From JACDDK01 sp038198445 (GTDB taxonomy: Bacteria > Actinomycetota > Rubrobacteria > Rubrobacterales > Rubrobacteraceae), in the NCBI GenBank assembly GCA_038198445.1, contig JBBPZZ010000066.1:1-21465 (forward strand): a DNA stretch of 21,465 nt, in the 5' to 3' direction. This document shows, in pieces, positions 7,236-15,214 of this stretch. Every line of letters starts with the position of its first letter. Within the stretch, counting starts at the first letter, position 1. Under the pieces are notes generated by a model. It did not search any database, was not told the DNA's origin, and was given only the letters and a program-made list of their open reading frames with translations. A program made the position numbers and the translations under genes.

Positions 7236-8395
7236 CCAGTTTCCTTATCGGAAGTGTTGTCCGCCGGTAACAGCAGCATCAGGCCCCAGAGAATGACGAG
7301 TATCAGGTTACGCCCCAGGAGAAGCTCCGGGCCTGGCGGGCGCAGGTTTAGCAGGTCGTTGTAGTGGAGTGGGAAGACCTGGGTGGTCATCCAGCAGGCG
7401 GCGAGGAACAGGGCTGATATGCCGATACCCGCGAGGCCGCCCGCGCCGAGGGGTACGAGTGGGAGCAGCCAGATCATGTACTGCGGCGAGAGCACCTTGG
7501 AGCCGAGCATGAAAGCAAGTATAAGCGCCGCCGCGTAGCGAGGGAACAATTCCAACCCGAGCCCGCCCGCCCGGCGCTTTCGATACATCACCAGAGCCGT
7601 AACGAGAAGCAACGCCGCCGTGAGCGGCAGGCTGAGAGACGTCGCGAGCTTCACGCCCCGGCCATGAACCTCGAAAGCGCCGAATTCGAAGGAGATGTTT
7701 TCGATCCATCCGAATTGCATCAACACGGAGGACGGGAGGCTCTCCACCTGGAGCCCCCGTTCCGCGTGATACGCGAAGCTCTGCAAGAAGTGGTCTCCGC
7801 CGAGCAAGAGCGCCGGCGCGAAGAACAGGGCGAGCACCCCGAAGAACACCAGGAAACCCCATAACGCGGCTCGCCGCCGGAGGAGCGCCAGTGGCAGCGT
7901 CGCGAGCGCGGGTACGAGCTTGGCCGCCGCCCCGAACCCCAGAGAGGCATAGGCGAGCAGGAGGTACCGTCCACCGAGCGTCGCGCATAGGGCGGCGATG
8001 GCGAGCGTGAGGGCGACGACAGCGTCGTACCGGGTGACGGCGACAGGGTATAGCATCACCGCCGCGAGAGCGAAGGTCAGGGAAGGTACTATCCACGCCC
8101 GGATGCCGCCAACGCGGCGGGCAGTCAGGGCGATGAGCGCGAGGGCGGCGACGAGCGCGAGCGTCATCTCGTTGGCGAAGAGGTTGATGTAGCCGTTCGC
8201 GCCGTTGCTTAAGAGGGCCGGCGGCACGAAGGCCGCGATGCTTCCGGGCGGGTACTCGATAAAGAAGTCTCTATATGGGATGTCGCCGCGCAGCAGAGCT
8301 TCGCCGGTCTCCCGGTAGATGCGGAGGTCGTTCGAGCCTTCGCGCAGGTCCGGCGGGAGTTCCGCAAACCTAAACAGTAGCAGCGTGTACATCAC
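7232..8395 (-). CDS. GT87-like polyprenyl-phosphate mannosyltransferase family membrane protein
   Basis: A polytopic protein with about ten membrane spans. Its N-terminal extracytoplasmic loop, SNDLRIYRETGEALLRGDIPY followed by FFIEYPPG, is typical of the GT87 family (DUF2029; actinobacterial mannosyltransferases using polyprenyl-phosphomannose). The conserved acidic residues of that loop are present. The first standard start codon is GTG 8395 (387 aa), but this cuts into the first membrane helix. In frame upstream the sequence continues as GALYFWAPLAVLAAVMYT without ATG, GTG or TTG; an ATA at 8455 just after AGAGGAGC, or a CTG, may be the true start (about 407 aa). It lies 11 bp after the PhoU-TrkA_C gene if begun at 8455, and overlaps the next gene by four bases, so all are one operon. 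Confidence 0.8.
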   Translation of the reverse strand: MMYTLLLFRFAELPPDLREGSNDLRIYRETGEALLRGDIPYRDFFIEYPPGSIAAFVPPALLSNGANGYINLFANEMTLALVAALALIALTARRVGGIRAWIVPSLTFALAAVMLYPVAVTRYDAVVALTLAIAALCATLGGRYLLLAYASLGFGAAAKLVPALATLPLALLRRRAALWGFLVFFGVLALFFAPALLLGGDHFLQSFAYHAERGLQVESLPSSVLMQFGWIENISFEFGAFEVHGRGVKLATSLSLPLTAALLLVTALVMYRKRRAGGLGLELFPRYAAALILAFMLGSKVLSPQYMIWLLPLVPLGAGGLAGIGISALFLAACWMTTQVFPLHYNDLLNLRPPGPELLLGRNLILVILWGLMLLLPADNTSDKETG

Positions 8396-8466
8396 GGCGG
8401 CCAGTACGGCCAGCGGCGCCCAGAAGTAGAGTGCCCCGGTTTGCTGCTTTGGTATGCTCCTCTCGG

Positions 8467-9660
8467 TTACGAGGGCTCCTCTAACTCCTGGCCGAACAAC
8501 GCGGCGAAGGGTTCGACGCCTTCGGGAGCGCCGGTGGCGAGGACGGAGTCTCCGCCGCGCAGGACGTAGTTGTCGCGGGGCCGGTACGTCCAGCGTCCGC
8601 CGCGGTCTATGGCGAGAGGGTACATGCTGGTCTCGGTCTCTAGTTCCAGGTCTTCGAGGCTCTTGCCGTCGGCGGTGGAGCCGGGGGAGACGGTCAGCTT
8701 CATAACTACTTCGTCGGACTCGCCGACGGCGGCGGAGAGAACCGGGTGAACCTCTTCGCCTTTCTCCACGATCCAGACCATCTCCATCGCGCAGTCGGCG
8801 ATGGTCTCGGAGGCGGTGGCGAGGTGCAGCATGCCGCGCAACCGGGAGGAGTCCTCGATGTGCCGGGCGGCGAGCAGGACCCAGCGCTCCAGGCGGTAGC
8901 GCATCTCGTCCATCTCGTTCTCTATGGCGACGACCTCGCGGGCCAGACCGGCGTCGTAGTAGAGGAGCGCCGAGTAGGCGAGGCCCACGGCGACCTCCGA
9001 GAGGTTTTTCATCTCGATCAGGATGTCAACCGCCTGCTCCAGCTCCGAGAGCGCGCCGGGCTCGGCCTGCTCCGCCTCCTGGAGCGGCGCGGCTCCAGCC
9101 AACTCCCGGACCTCCGCGACACCCTCGGGCGGCCCCTGCATGAACAGTACGTCACGCGCTCGCAGGACGTCCTCGGGCTCCGGGTCGAAGTTCCACTCGT
9201 CGTCGGAGCGGATAGCGATGGGGCGCATCCCGGTCTCCGTCGGGAGGTCTACCTCCTCCAGGCTGCGGCCGTCCAGCTCGCTCTCGGCGTGGATACGGAC
9301 CCTTGACGGGATCTCCTCGGCCTCCGGGATGTCCTGCAACAGCTCCGGCGGGATGCCGAGCCTCTTCACCACGATCTTGGCTATGTCGTTGGCGGCGTTG
9401 CCGATCTTCTCTATGTCCTGCACGACCCCGAGGATGCCGGCCATTTGCTCGGCGTCAGCGGGACTGCGGGCCGCGAGCACGGCGAGCGAGCGCATGTCGA
9501 AGACGAGGTCGTTCAGGCGCTCTTCGAGGCGCGAGACCTCCTCGGAGATGTCCTCCGAGTTGTAGAACAGGGCCGCGTAGGCCAGGTCCACCATGAGCTC
9601 CGAGGTGTTCTTCGCCTCCGCGAGCATGTCCTTCAGGTTTCTAGGTCTCGTGTCGCGCAT
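8467..9660 (-). CDS. Tandem PhoU-TrkA_C regulatory protein (397 aa)
   Basis: The protein is an internal duplication. Residues 8-100 and 205-305 are PhoU-like three-helix bundles (LKDMLAEAKNTSELMVDLAY; VDILIEMKNLSEVAVGLAYS). Residues 119-188 and 315-388 are TrkA_C/RCK_C-like ligand domains (ELDGRSLEEVDLPTETGMRP; TADGKSLEDLELETETSMYP). TrkA_C domains gate or regulate cation transporters, often by binding nucleotides or c-di-AMP. The gene follows the MgtE-type channel by four bases, so it is most likely that channel's cytoplasmic regulatory partner, taking the place of the N and CBS domains it lacks. The start at ATG 9660 has GGGG eight bases upstream; ATG 9678, overlapping the channel gene, is an alternative. 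Confidence 0.88.
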   Translation of the reverse strand: MRDTRPRNLKDMLAEAKNTSELMVDLAYAALFYNSEDISEEVSRLEERLNDLVFDMRSLAVLAARSPADAEQMAGILGVVQDIEKIGNAANDIAKIVVKRLGIPPELLQDIPEAEEIPSRVRIHAESELDGRSLEEVDLPTETGMRPIAIRSDDEWNFDPEPEDVLRARDVLFMQGPPEGVAEVRELAGAAPLQEAEQAEPGALSELEQAVDILIEMKNLSEVAVGLAYSALLYYDAGLAREVVAIENEMDEMRYRLERWVLLAARHIEDSSRLRGMLHLATASETIADCAMEMVWIVEKGEEVHPVLSAAVGESDEVVMKLTVSPGSTADGKSLEDLELETETSMYPLAIDRGGRWTYRPRDNYVLRGGDSVLATGAPEGVEPFAALFGQELEEPS

Positions 9661-9664
9661 GTGT

Positions 9665-10963
9665 CTACCCCAATCCAAATATTACAAGAGCGATTATAAG
9701 GCTCATGAACCCCAACAGGTCCACCGCCGCCGTTATTATCGGGATGCCGTAGGTGTCCGGGTCGAGGCCGAGCCGGTAACTGACCGTCGAACCGTAGTAC
9801 GCTGCAAGCACCGCCGCCGTCGTCGCTATAAGCCCCGCGAGCGCGCTGACGCCGAGCATCGCCAGGAGCCCGGGGCTGGCGTCCGGCGAGAACAACCATA
9901 TCGCCAGGAAGTGCGAAGCCCCTCCGATAAACACGTATACGCCGGCGGCGAAGATGTAGGTGAGGGTGAAGTCCTTGAAGGCCGCGAGCTGCGGGATGCC
10001 GCGCGGGGCGAGCAGGCCGAGATGCACCTTCGAGGAGAGCCGGCTGGAGAGGATGCCGCCGAGAGCGCCGCCCTCCTGAAGGAAGGCTGGGAGCAGGATC
10101 GAGAGCGCCAGCAGCGTCGTGAACTGCTCCTCCCGGTCCTGGAGGGCGACGCCGACCAGGATCGTCACCGTGCCGGTGAGGGCTAGTATTGGGAGTGACT
10201 CGGCCAGGATGCGCCGCAGGTTCGCCGCGCCGAGCCGGAACGCTATTCCGGCGACGACGGCGGCGACCAGGATAAGGGTCGCGGCCAGCGCGTCCGAGAA
10301 GATCGGGATGCCGATCAGATACGTCGCCAGCACGAGGGCGGGGAGGGTGAGGATGTCGCCGGAGGCCGTGATCATGGGCGCCGCTATGTTGTCCATGTCC
10401 CACTCCCGCGCCACGGATAAGCGCGCAACGACGATGGTTATACCGAGCAACAGCAATCCCGCCAGAAGCCCGCCGACCGTTGAGATGACGACGTAGTCGA
10501 AGACCGTTAGCTCGGTACGGACGCCGAGTACGTCGCTAAACCCTCGCGCCAGGAACGCCAGGAAAATGCCGGAGATGAACGAGAGCACCGCCGCCGCCTG
10601 GACGTTCTCGGCCAGCACCCCGCGCCGCAGGTTGAAGCTGAAGAGGCCGGTTTGGATGGCGGTTGAGATGCGGCTCCCCATCGCCCCGAAGATGGCGCCG
10701 CGCATCCCGATAGCCGCCGGGATGAGGACGGCGAGCCCGACGAGTTGGTCGAGAGTCTCGGTGATACTGGCGAGCGCGAGACCGGCGATCAACTCCCCGA
10801 CTGAAGAGAGGAACAGCGCCGCGAAGCCCTGCCGCAGCGACTCTTTCTCTTCCGTCAGGTAGCCGTAAACGTTCGGACGGATGTGAGGCCGATGGCGCAG
10901 CCGGTCGCGCACGCCGCCCTCACGGCCCCGGTCGCGGAACCTCCGTTTCTCTCGCTCGCTCAC
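9665..10963 (-). CDS. MgtE/SLC41-type divalent cation transporter (two MgtE membrane domains)
   Basis: A 432-residue membrane protein made of two MgtE integral-membrane domains in tandem, the SLC41-like arrangement, with no CBS or MgtE-N domain. Each half carries the gating signature: IPAAIGMRGAIFGAMGSRIS (81-100) with PMITASGDILTLPAL (D203), and LPAFLQEGGALGGILSSRLS (291-310) with PIITAAVDLLGFMSL (D414). Known relatives conduct Mg2+ and related divalent cations. The start was set at GTG 10963 because a promoter (TTTACA, 17 nt, TATACA) places the transcript start right there; the ATG at 11017 lies upstream of that promoter. It is the first gene of the operon with the PhoU-TrkA_C protein and two glycosyltransferases. 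The N-terminal 45 residues are basic and cytoplasmic. Confidence 0.88.
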   Translation of the reverse strand: MSEREKRRFRDRGREGGVRDRLRHRPHIRPNVYGYLTEEKESLRQGFAALFLSSVGELIAGLALASITETLDQLVGLAVLIPAAIGMRGAIFGAMGSRISTAIQTGLFSFNLRRGVLAENVQAAAVLSFISGIFLAFLARGFSDVLGVRTELTVFDYVVISTVGGLLAGLLLLGITIVVARLSVAREWDMDNIAAPMITASGDILTLPALVLATYLIGIPIFSDALAATLILVAAVVAGIAFRLGAANLRRILAESLPILALTGTVTILVGVALQDREEQFTTLLALSILLPAFLQEGGALGGILSSRLSSKVHLGLLAPRGIPQLAAFKDFTLTYIFAAGVYVFIGGASHFLAIWLFSPDASPGLLAMLGVSALAGLIATTAAVLAAYYGSTVSYRLGLDPDTYGIPIITAAVDLLGFMSLIIALVIFGLG

Positions 10964-10970
10964 GACAGGT

Positions 10971-10999
10971 TGTATAGCTGGTGGAGAGGACGTTGTAAA
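10971..10999 (-). promoter_or_regulatory. Promoter of the mgtE-like operon
   Basis: TTTACA (10999-10994) and TATACA (10976-10971) on the minus strand are separated by exactly 17 nt. Transcription would start about seven bases downstream, at the GTG codon 10963, giving a leaderless first gene and a four-gene operon reaching 5328. Confidence 0.65.
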
Positions 11000-11082
11000 G
11001 CTCGGCGGTCGAAGCATGTTCAGGCCAACCTCCGGTAGACTACCGGGGAGACCAGCGCCGAATGTTACGGACAGGAGAGAAC

Positions 11083-12033
11083 ATGAGCAGGATGCGTGCC
11101 GTTGTCGTGGATCCCACCGCCCAGCATCGGCTGGCGCTCTCAGAGGTCGAGGCGCCGGCGCCGGCGCCATCCGAGGCTCTCGTGCGGGTCGCGGCGGTCT
11201 CTTTGAACCGGGGAGAGGTGCGCCGCGCGATGAACACGGACGAGAGCGGCGCCCGTCCCGGCTGGGACCTCGCCGGGACGGTGGAACGGGCCGCTGCTGA
11301 TGGAACGGGACCCGCCGAAGGGGCGCGGGTCGTCGGCTTCCTGCCGTCCGGAGCGTGGGCTGAGTTGGCCGCCGTGCCGACCACCGCCCTGACGGAGTTG
11401 CCGAACGGAGTCTCGTTCGAGCAGGCAGCCACATTGCCGGTCGCCGGCCTGACTGCGCTGTATGCGCTTGAGAAAGGGCGGGGACTGCTCGGGAGATCCC
11501 TGCTGGTCACGGGCGCATCCGGGGGAGCGGGACTCTTCGCCTTGCAACTCGCCCGGCTGGGCGGGGCTCGGGTGGTAGGGCTGGTGCGCCGGGAGGAACA
11601 GGTCGAGCTGATTACGGAAGCGGGCGCGCACGAGGTAGCCATTGGGGCGGATGGCGCGGCGGCTCGGGAGTATGGACCCTACGACCTCATACTGGAGTCG
11701 GTCGGAGGCGCGGTGCTCGGCAACGCGCTCTCGATGCTGGCTCCGGGCGGAACCTGCGTCTCTTTCGGCGTCTCCGGCGGCGCGGAGGCTACGTTCGACG
11801 TGCGGAGCTTCTTCGGCACGGGCGCGGCCAGACTCTACGGATTCATACTGTTTCACGAGGTCGTGGCGAACCCGGCCTCCGGGGGACTTGCGCGGTTGGT
11901 GGCCCTGGTGGGGGAGGGCAGTCTGCGTCCTCGAATAGAAGTAGAGGCGCCGTGGACGGAGATCGGCGCCGTGGCGGCCCGGCTCATGGACCGGGGCTAC
12001 GTGGGAAAGGCGGTGCTGCGGGTCGGTCAGTAG
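11083..12033 (+). CDS. Zinc-independent medium-chain dehydrogenase (quinone oxidoreductase type)
   Basis: A 316-residue member of the MDR superfamily, quinone/enone oxidoreductase branch: NADPH-dependent reduction of quinones or enones. The N-terminal GroES-like domain reads VRVAAVSLNRGEVRRAM...RPGWDLAGTVE (35-68), without the zinc-ligand Cys/His set of alcohol dehydrogenases. The Rossmann domain starts with LLVTGASGGAGLFALQLARL (140-159). ATG 11083 is chosen because AGGAGA lies four bases upstream; ATG 11062 in the same frame has a poorly spaced site. The gene is divergent from the mgtE-like operon. Its chemistry fits the quinone-stress locus 3 kb further on, but it has its own unit and is separated by cmoM. 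Confidence 0.88.
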   Translation: MSRMRAVVVDPTAQHRLALSEVEAPAPAPSEALVRVAAVSLNRGEVRRAMNTDESGARPGWDLAGTVERAAADGTGPAEGARVVGFLPSGAWAELAAVPTTALTELPNGVSFEQAATLPVAGLTALYALEKGRGLLGRSLLVTGASGGAGLFALQLARLGGARVVGLVRREEQVELITEAGAHEVAIGADGAAAREYGPYDLILESVGGAVLGNALSMLAPGGTCVSFGVSGGAEATFDVRSFFGTGAARLYGFILFHEVVANPASGGLARLVALVGEGSLRPRIEVEAPWTEIGAVAARLMDRGYVGKAVLRVGQ

Positions 12034-12049
12034 TTGCTGGCCGCCGGTG

Positions 12050-12823
12050 TCACGCCCACTCGCAGACCAGATGGACGTGCTGGCCGAGAGAGGCGAAAGG
12101 TTCTTGCTTCCGCAGTTCTTTTTCCACCTCTAGCAAATCGTCCAGGTGCCTCTGGTCCCTTACGCTGTCCGGCAGATGGTCGTGAAAGATGCGTATTCCG
12201 GACTTGGATCTAACCCTCATCCCAAGTTGATCCAGCCATTCGCGCACGGTCTCTTCAGCGAGAGGCGTAGCCCCATCCGCCCATCCTCTTGGGGAGTAAC
12301 CTTCCCCGTGCTCTCGCAGCGCCTCGGCGAAGTCTCCACTGAAGATGCGCTTGGTCAGCGCCGCATTGCGGTTGTAGAACATCAGTGAAAGAGCGCCATC
12401 ATTCTTCAAGAGCCTGACGAGATGACCCAGAGTAGTCTGGGGATCGGCGAGCCATTCGAGCACCGCGTGGCAGGTGATCACGTCGAATTCCCTCAATGAC
12501 CCATCCAGGTCCTGGATCGGAGAGAGTACCGTTGTAACCAAGCTGGAGAGGTTCGCCTCACGGATAGATTTTTCCGCCCGATCCAGCATTTCCCGCGACG
12601 TGTCGCACAGCACTACTCTGTTGTGAAGGTGTCCCATCCGAAGGGCGATGCGGCCCGCTCCTCCGCCGGCGTCGAGGATGGAGAGCGATCCATCTTGAAT
12701 CCTAGGGATCTCGGAGGAGAGGTCTTCCCATAGCACGCGCTCCCTGATATATCCCTTGGAAGAACCGTATATCTCCTTCTCGAAGCTTGCTGCTACGCCA
12801 TCGAAGTTGGTGTCTGATCTCAT
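12050..12823 (-). CDS. cmoM: CmoM-like tRNA uridine-5-oxyacetate methyltransferase
   Basis: A 257-residue class I SAM-dependent methyltransferase with motif I LSILDAGGGAGRIALRM (47-63) and motif II VVLCDTSREMLDRAE (70-84). Similarity to Escherichia coli CmoM (SmtA), as I remember it, spans the whole length: NFDGVAASFEKEIYGSSKG (6-24), CHAVLEWLADP (118-128), LSLMFYN (145-151), GIRIFHDHL (209-217), and the final EPFASLGQHVHLVCE (241-255). CmoM methylates the carboxymethoxy group at wobble U34 of certain tRNAs, widening codon reading. AGGA lies eight bases before the ATG. Codon use is less GC-rich than in the neighbours, suggesting acquisition by transfer. CmoA and CmoB, which make its substrate, are not in the window, so activity on a different modification is possible. 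Confidence 0.75.
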   Translation of the reverse strand: MRSDTNFDGVAASFEKEIYGSSKGYIRERVLWEDLSSEIPRIQDGSLSILDAGGGAGRIALRMGHLHNRVVLCDTSREMLDRAEKSIREANLSSLVTTVLSPIQDLDGSLREFDVITCHAVLEWLADPQTTLGHLVRLLKNDGALSLMFYNRNAALTKRIFSGDFAEALREHGEGYSPRGWADGATPLAEETVREWLDQLGMRVRSKSGIRIFHDHLPDSVRDQRHLDDLLEVEKELRKQEPFASLGQHVHLVCEWA

Positions 12824-12853
12824 GTGGCATCCTGAAGCGCCGTAATGAGGGAA

Positions 12854-12891
12854 GCGGGTAGCTCCGGAGATCCAAACCCGGAGCTACCCGC
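12854..12891 (-). terminator. Hairpin ending the tetR-dioxygenase-doxX operon
   Basis: A perfect 14-bp inverted repeat (GCGGGTAGCTCCGG and its complement) with a 10-base loop lies 12 bp after the doxX stop and before cmoM. On the minus strand it is followed by TTCCCTCATT, a weak T-rich tail, so it is a likely intrinsic or stem-assisted terminator. Confidence 0.6.
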
Positions 12892-12902
12892 GGCTTGACT
12901 CT

Positions 12903-13436
12903 TTACTCCTGGTCTCCGGCGAGCTCTTCGCGGGCCTCGTCCTCCTCCTGCGGCGGCTCGGGGGTTCCGATGCCAGCATAGAGGACCGTGACGAGAAGAG
13001 CCGCGAGCCCGAGTGGGGCCAGCCATGCGGGGAGGCGGATGCCGAACGCGCGATCGAGGGAGTATTTGCCGGGACCGTTGACCATAAGCGCCGTCGCGGC
13101 GGCTATATTGGTTACGGGAAGCTCGGCGCCGCCGGAGGTCACCCAGATCGGCTTGCCCCAGTGGGCCTTCGTTGTTGCCATCGACATCGCGGATATTACG
13201 CCCAGGGGACCGGCCGGGTTGAAGAGTCCCAGGATCGTCAGCACGCCGCCGCCGAACTCGGAGAGGCCCGCCATCACCGCCCAGGGCTTGCCGGGCTTGA
13301 GCCCGAGCATCTCCATGAAGCCGCTGGTTCCTTCCATGCCTGGCCCTCCGAAGGACCCGAAGAGCTTCTGCGCCCCGTGTCCCGCCAGGAATCCTCCCAG
13401 TGCCACCCGAAGGATCAATGCCGCCAGATTACCCAT
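12903..13436 (-). CDS. DoxX family membrane protein (177 aa)
   Basis: A DoxX-type membrane protein with four predicted spans. The N-terminal signature ILRVALGGFLAGHGAQKLFGSFGG (split around residues 8-31) is typical, followed by GLSEFGGGVLTILGLFNPAG (57-76) and a last span near 138-156. The C-terminus is a short acidic tail (PPQEEDEAREELAGDQE). DoxX proteins associate with quinone-related redox systems and with stress-induced dioxygenases: the Bacillus subtilis catDE and mhqNOP operons each pair a DoxX-like protein with a ring-cleaving dioxygenase. AAGGAG lies six to seven bases before the ATG. It is the last gene of the tetR-dioxygenase-doxX unit and is followed by a strong hairpin. Confidence 0.88.
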   Translation of the reverse strand: MGNLAALILRVALGGFLAGHGAQKLFGSFGGPGMEGTSGFMEMLGLKPGKPWAVMAGLSEFGGGVLTILGLFNPAGPLGVISAMSMATTKAHWGKPIWVTSGGAELPVTNIAAATALMVNGPGKYSLDRAFGIRLPAWLAPLGLAALLVTVLYAGIGTPEPPQEEDEAREELAGDQE

Positions 13437-13490
13437 ACTTGCTCTCCTTTACTTTGGCTTGGTGAAGCTTCTCTTATCTCTACGTCGGAT

Positions 13491-14453
13491 TCAACGGGTC
13501 GGGATCGGTTCCAGGCGAGCCTCTATCTCCTCTCTGCGGTCTTCGAGGAACGGCGGCAGGGAGAGCCGCTCTCCTAGATGGGCCGCATCCTCGTCGGTGG
13601 CGAAACCGGGTCCGTCAGTGGCGATCTCGAACAGCACGCCGCCCGGCTCGCGGAAGTAGATCGACTGGAAGTAGAAGCGATCTATCTGGGGCGTCACACC
13701 CAAGCCCGCGCCTCTAATTTTCTTCCGCCAGGCGTCCTGCTCCTCCGCGTCCGGCGTACGGAACGCGACGTGATGCACGCCTCCCCGTCCAAGATGCGCC
13801 CACGGAGCATCCGGCCTCTCCAGGAGCCGTACCTCCGCACCCGGTCCTCCCGGACCGACCTCGAAGACATGGACCAGCGCGCCGTCCTCGTCGTACTCAC
13901 CTGATTTCCGGAAGCCCAGCACATCGGTCAGCACCCACGCGGTCGGCGCGGCGTCCTGGGTAGTGAGGTCGAAGACACCAAGCCCGCGGATGCCGAACTC
14001 CGGCTTTACACCGCCTTCCGACCAGGGGTTCCCTCCCTCGATCTTTGCTCCGCTGTCGTCCCCGAGCCGGAGCCGCTGCCCCTCCGGGTCCGTGAATGAG
14101 ATGGAGGGGCGTCCGTCACGTTCCTCTACACCGCTGTTGGGTACGCCGAGGTCTTCCAGACGCCTTGCCCAGTAATCCAGCGCGTTGCGTCCGGCGACGC
14201 GCAACTCCGTCGTGGAGACTTCGCCCGCGCCCGGATGGTTTGGGGCGACTCTGAGATGGGGCCAGTCGAAGAAGGTGATCTCCGTCCCAGCGTTCCCCAC
14301 CTCATCCCCGTAGAAGAGATGGTACGCTGAGACGTCGTCCTGGTTGACGGTCTTTTTCACGAGCCTCATGCCGAGTACCTGCGTATAAAACTCCACATTC
14401 TCCGTTGCCTGCGTGGTCACCGCCGTCATGTGATGCAATCCGCCGAGTTCCAT
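13491..14453 (-). CDS. Ring-cleaving extradiol-type dioxygenase (MhqO-like)
   Basis: A 320-residue protein of two glyoxalase/bleomycin-resistance (VOC) domains, about 1-140 and 150-290, in the pattern of the MhqO/MhqA ring-cleaving dioxygenases that open hydroquinones or catechols. Metal-ligand candidates are H7/H8 in GLHHMTAV, H227/H228 in GGVHHVAFR and E276 in GVLFEIATD. The segment VKKTVNQDDVSAYHLFYGDE (32-51) is diagnostic of this subfamily. The start at ATG 14453 is set by AAGGAG six bases upstream; the open frame continues into tetR antisense sequence and is not used. It lies 56 bp after tetR and 54 bp before doxX on the same strand. The likely role is detoxifying quinones. Confidence 0.9.
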   Translation of the reverse strand: MELGGLHHMTAVTTQATENVEFYTQVLGMRLVKKTVNQDDVSAYHLFYGDEVGNAGTEITFFDWPHLRVAPNHPGAGEVSTTELRVAGRNALDYWARRLEDLGVPNSGVEERDGRPSISFTDPEGQRLRLGDDSGAKIEGGNPWSEGGVKPEFGIRGLGVFDLTTQDAAPTAWVLTDVLGFRKSGEYDEDGALVHVFEVGPGGPGAEVRLLERPDAPWAHLGRGGVHHVAFRTPDAEEQDAWRKKIRGAGLGVTPQIDRFYFQSIYFREPGGVLFEIATDGPGFATDEDAAHLGERLSLPPFLEDRREEIEARLEPIPTR

Positions 14454-14509
14454 GTCTGTCTCCTTCTCTCCTGTAATCTCCACACTGCTGACGATGCTGA
14501 CGCCGTTAT

Positions 14510-15160
14510 CTATGTCGGAAGCAGCGAGCGCAGGCCCGCGCTTATCCGCTCCGCCGGGATACCTTGGACGCGGCGTTGGTAGTAGTAGAGGTCGGGATCC
14601 AACGGCGCCAGAAGCGCGGCGGCGATGTACTCCAGGTCGAGGTCCTCGTCTAAGTCTCCGCCGCGCTCCGCCGCCCGCAGGAGCCCGAGCACCGTCCATC
14701 GATGCCAGTCGAATGCGGGATGGGCGAAGCGCGCGAGCCGATCCGCGCCGCATAACGGCTCGTTTCCGCCGTAGAGCAGGTCCAGGTTCTCCTCGATGAA
14801 GCCGACGAGCCGGTCGATGAAGTAGCCGAGCTTCTCTAGCGGCTCGTGCCGGGGGTCGCCGAGCATCCGCAGGGTCTCTTCCTGAAATGCGCGGGTAGGC
14901 TCGTCGAGCAACGCCTGACAGAGCAGCCCCTTGTTCGGGAACCTTCGGTACAGGGTCCCTTTCCCGACCCCGGCGGCGCTGGAGATGTCCTCCATGCTCA
15001 CACAGGTTACGCCGCGTTCGGAGAACAACGCCCGCGCCGCCTCGACTATCTTTTGCCGGTTGCGCGTTACGTCCTTACGCTCGGTCCCCGGCGGCATGGC
15101 CTGCCCGGATTGATCCAAAGCCCACTCGAACTTTCCAGATTTTTTGCCGATCCTCTGCAC
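14510..15160 (-). CDS. TetR family transcriptional repressor
   Basis: A 216-residue TetR-type regulator. The DNA-binding domain covers residues 33-80 (NRQKIVEAARALFSERG, then MEDISSAAGVGKGTLYRRFPNKGLL), with the recognition helix GVGKGTLYRRF. The C-terminal part is the usual helical ligand and dimer domain. The GTG at 15160 is chosen for the GGAG six bases before it. The first 30 residues before the domain are basic and probably disordered. It heads the dioxygenase-doxX unit and is divergent from wrbA, with an inverted repeat in the shared gap. It is therefore the probable quinone- or electrophile-responsive repressor of both units, doing the job MarR/DUF24-type regulators do in Bacillus. Confidence 0.92.
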   Translation of the reverse strand: MQRIGKKSGKFEWALDQSGQAMPPGTERKDVTRNRQKIVEAARALFSERGVTCVSMEDISSAAGVGKGTLYRRFPNKGLLCQALLDEPTRAFQEETLRMLGDPRHEPLEKLGYFIDRLVGFIEENLDLLYGGNEPLCGADRLARFAHPAFDWHRWTVLGLLRAAERGGDLDEDLDLEYIAAALLAPLDPDLYYYQRRVQGIPAERISAGLRSLLPT

Positions 15161-15177
15161 GATTCACTCCCAAAGCC

Positions 15178-15206
15178 TTGACACGAACAGTCTACCGCGC
15201 TAGCCT
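15178..15206 (+). promoter_or_regulatory. wrbA promoter
   Basis: A perfect -35 box TTGACA (15178-15183) and a -10 box TAGCCT (15201-15206) are spaced by exactly 17 nt. The predicted start is near 15213, directly beside the inverted repeat at 15215-15236. Confidence 0.7.
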
Positions 15207-15214
15207 TTATCCTG

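Noticed and set aside
10964..11434. Longer N-terminus for the MgtE-like protein (ATG 11017 or further)
   Set aside because: A well-formed promoter (TTTACA-17-TATACA) lies between 11017 and the GTG at 10963, so a transcript from it cannot contain the upstream codons. Sequence further upstream is antisense to the oxidoreductase.
14454..14753. N-terminal extension of the ring-cleaving dioxygenase
   Set aside because: Much of it overlaps the end of tetR in another frame, and the ATG at 14453 has a strong ribosome binding site directly before the conserved VOC domain.
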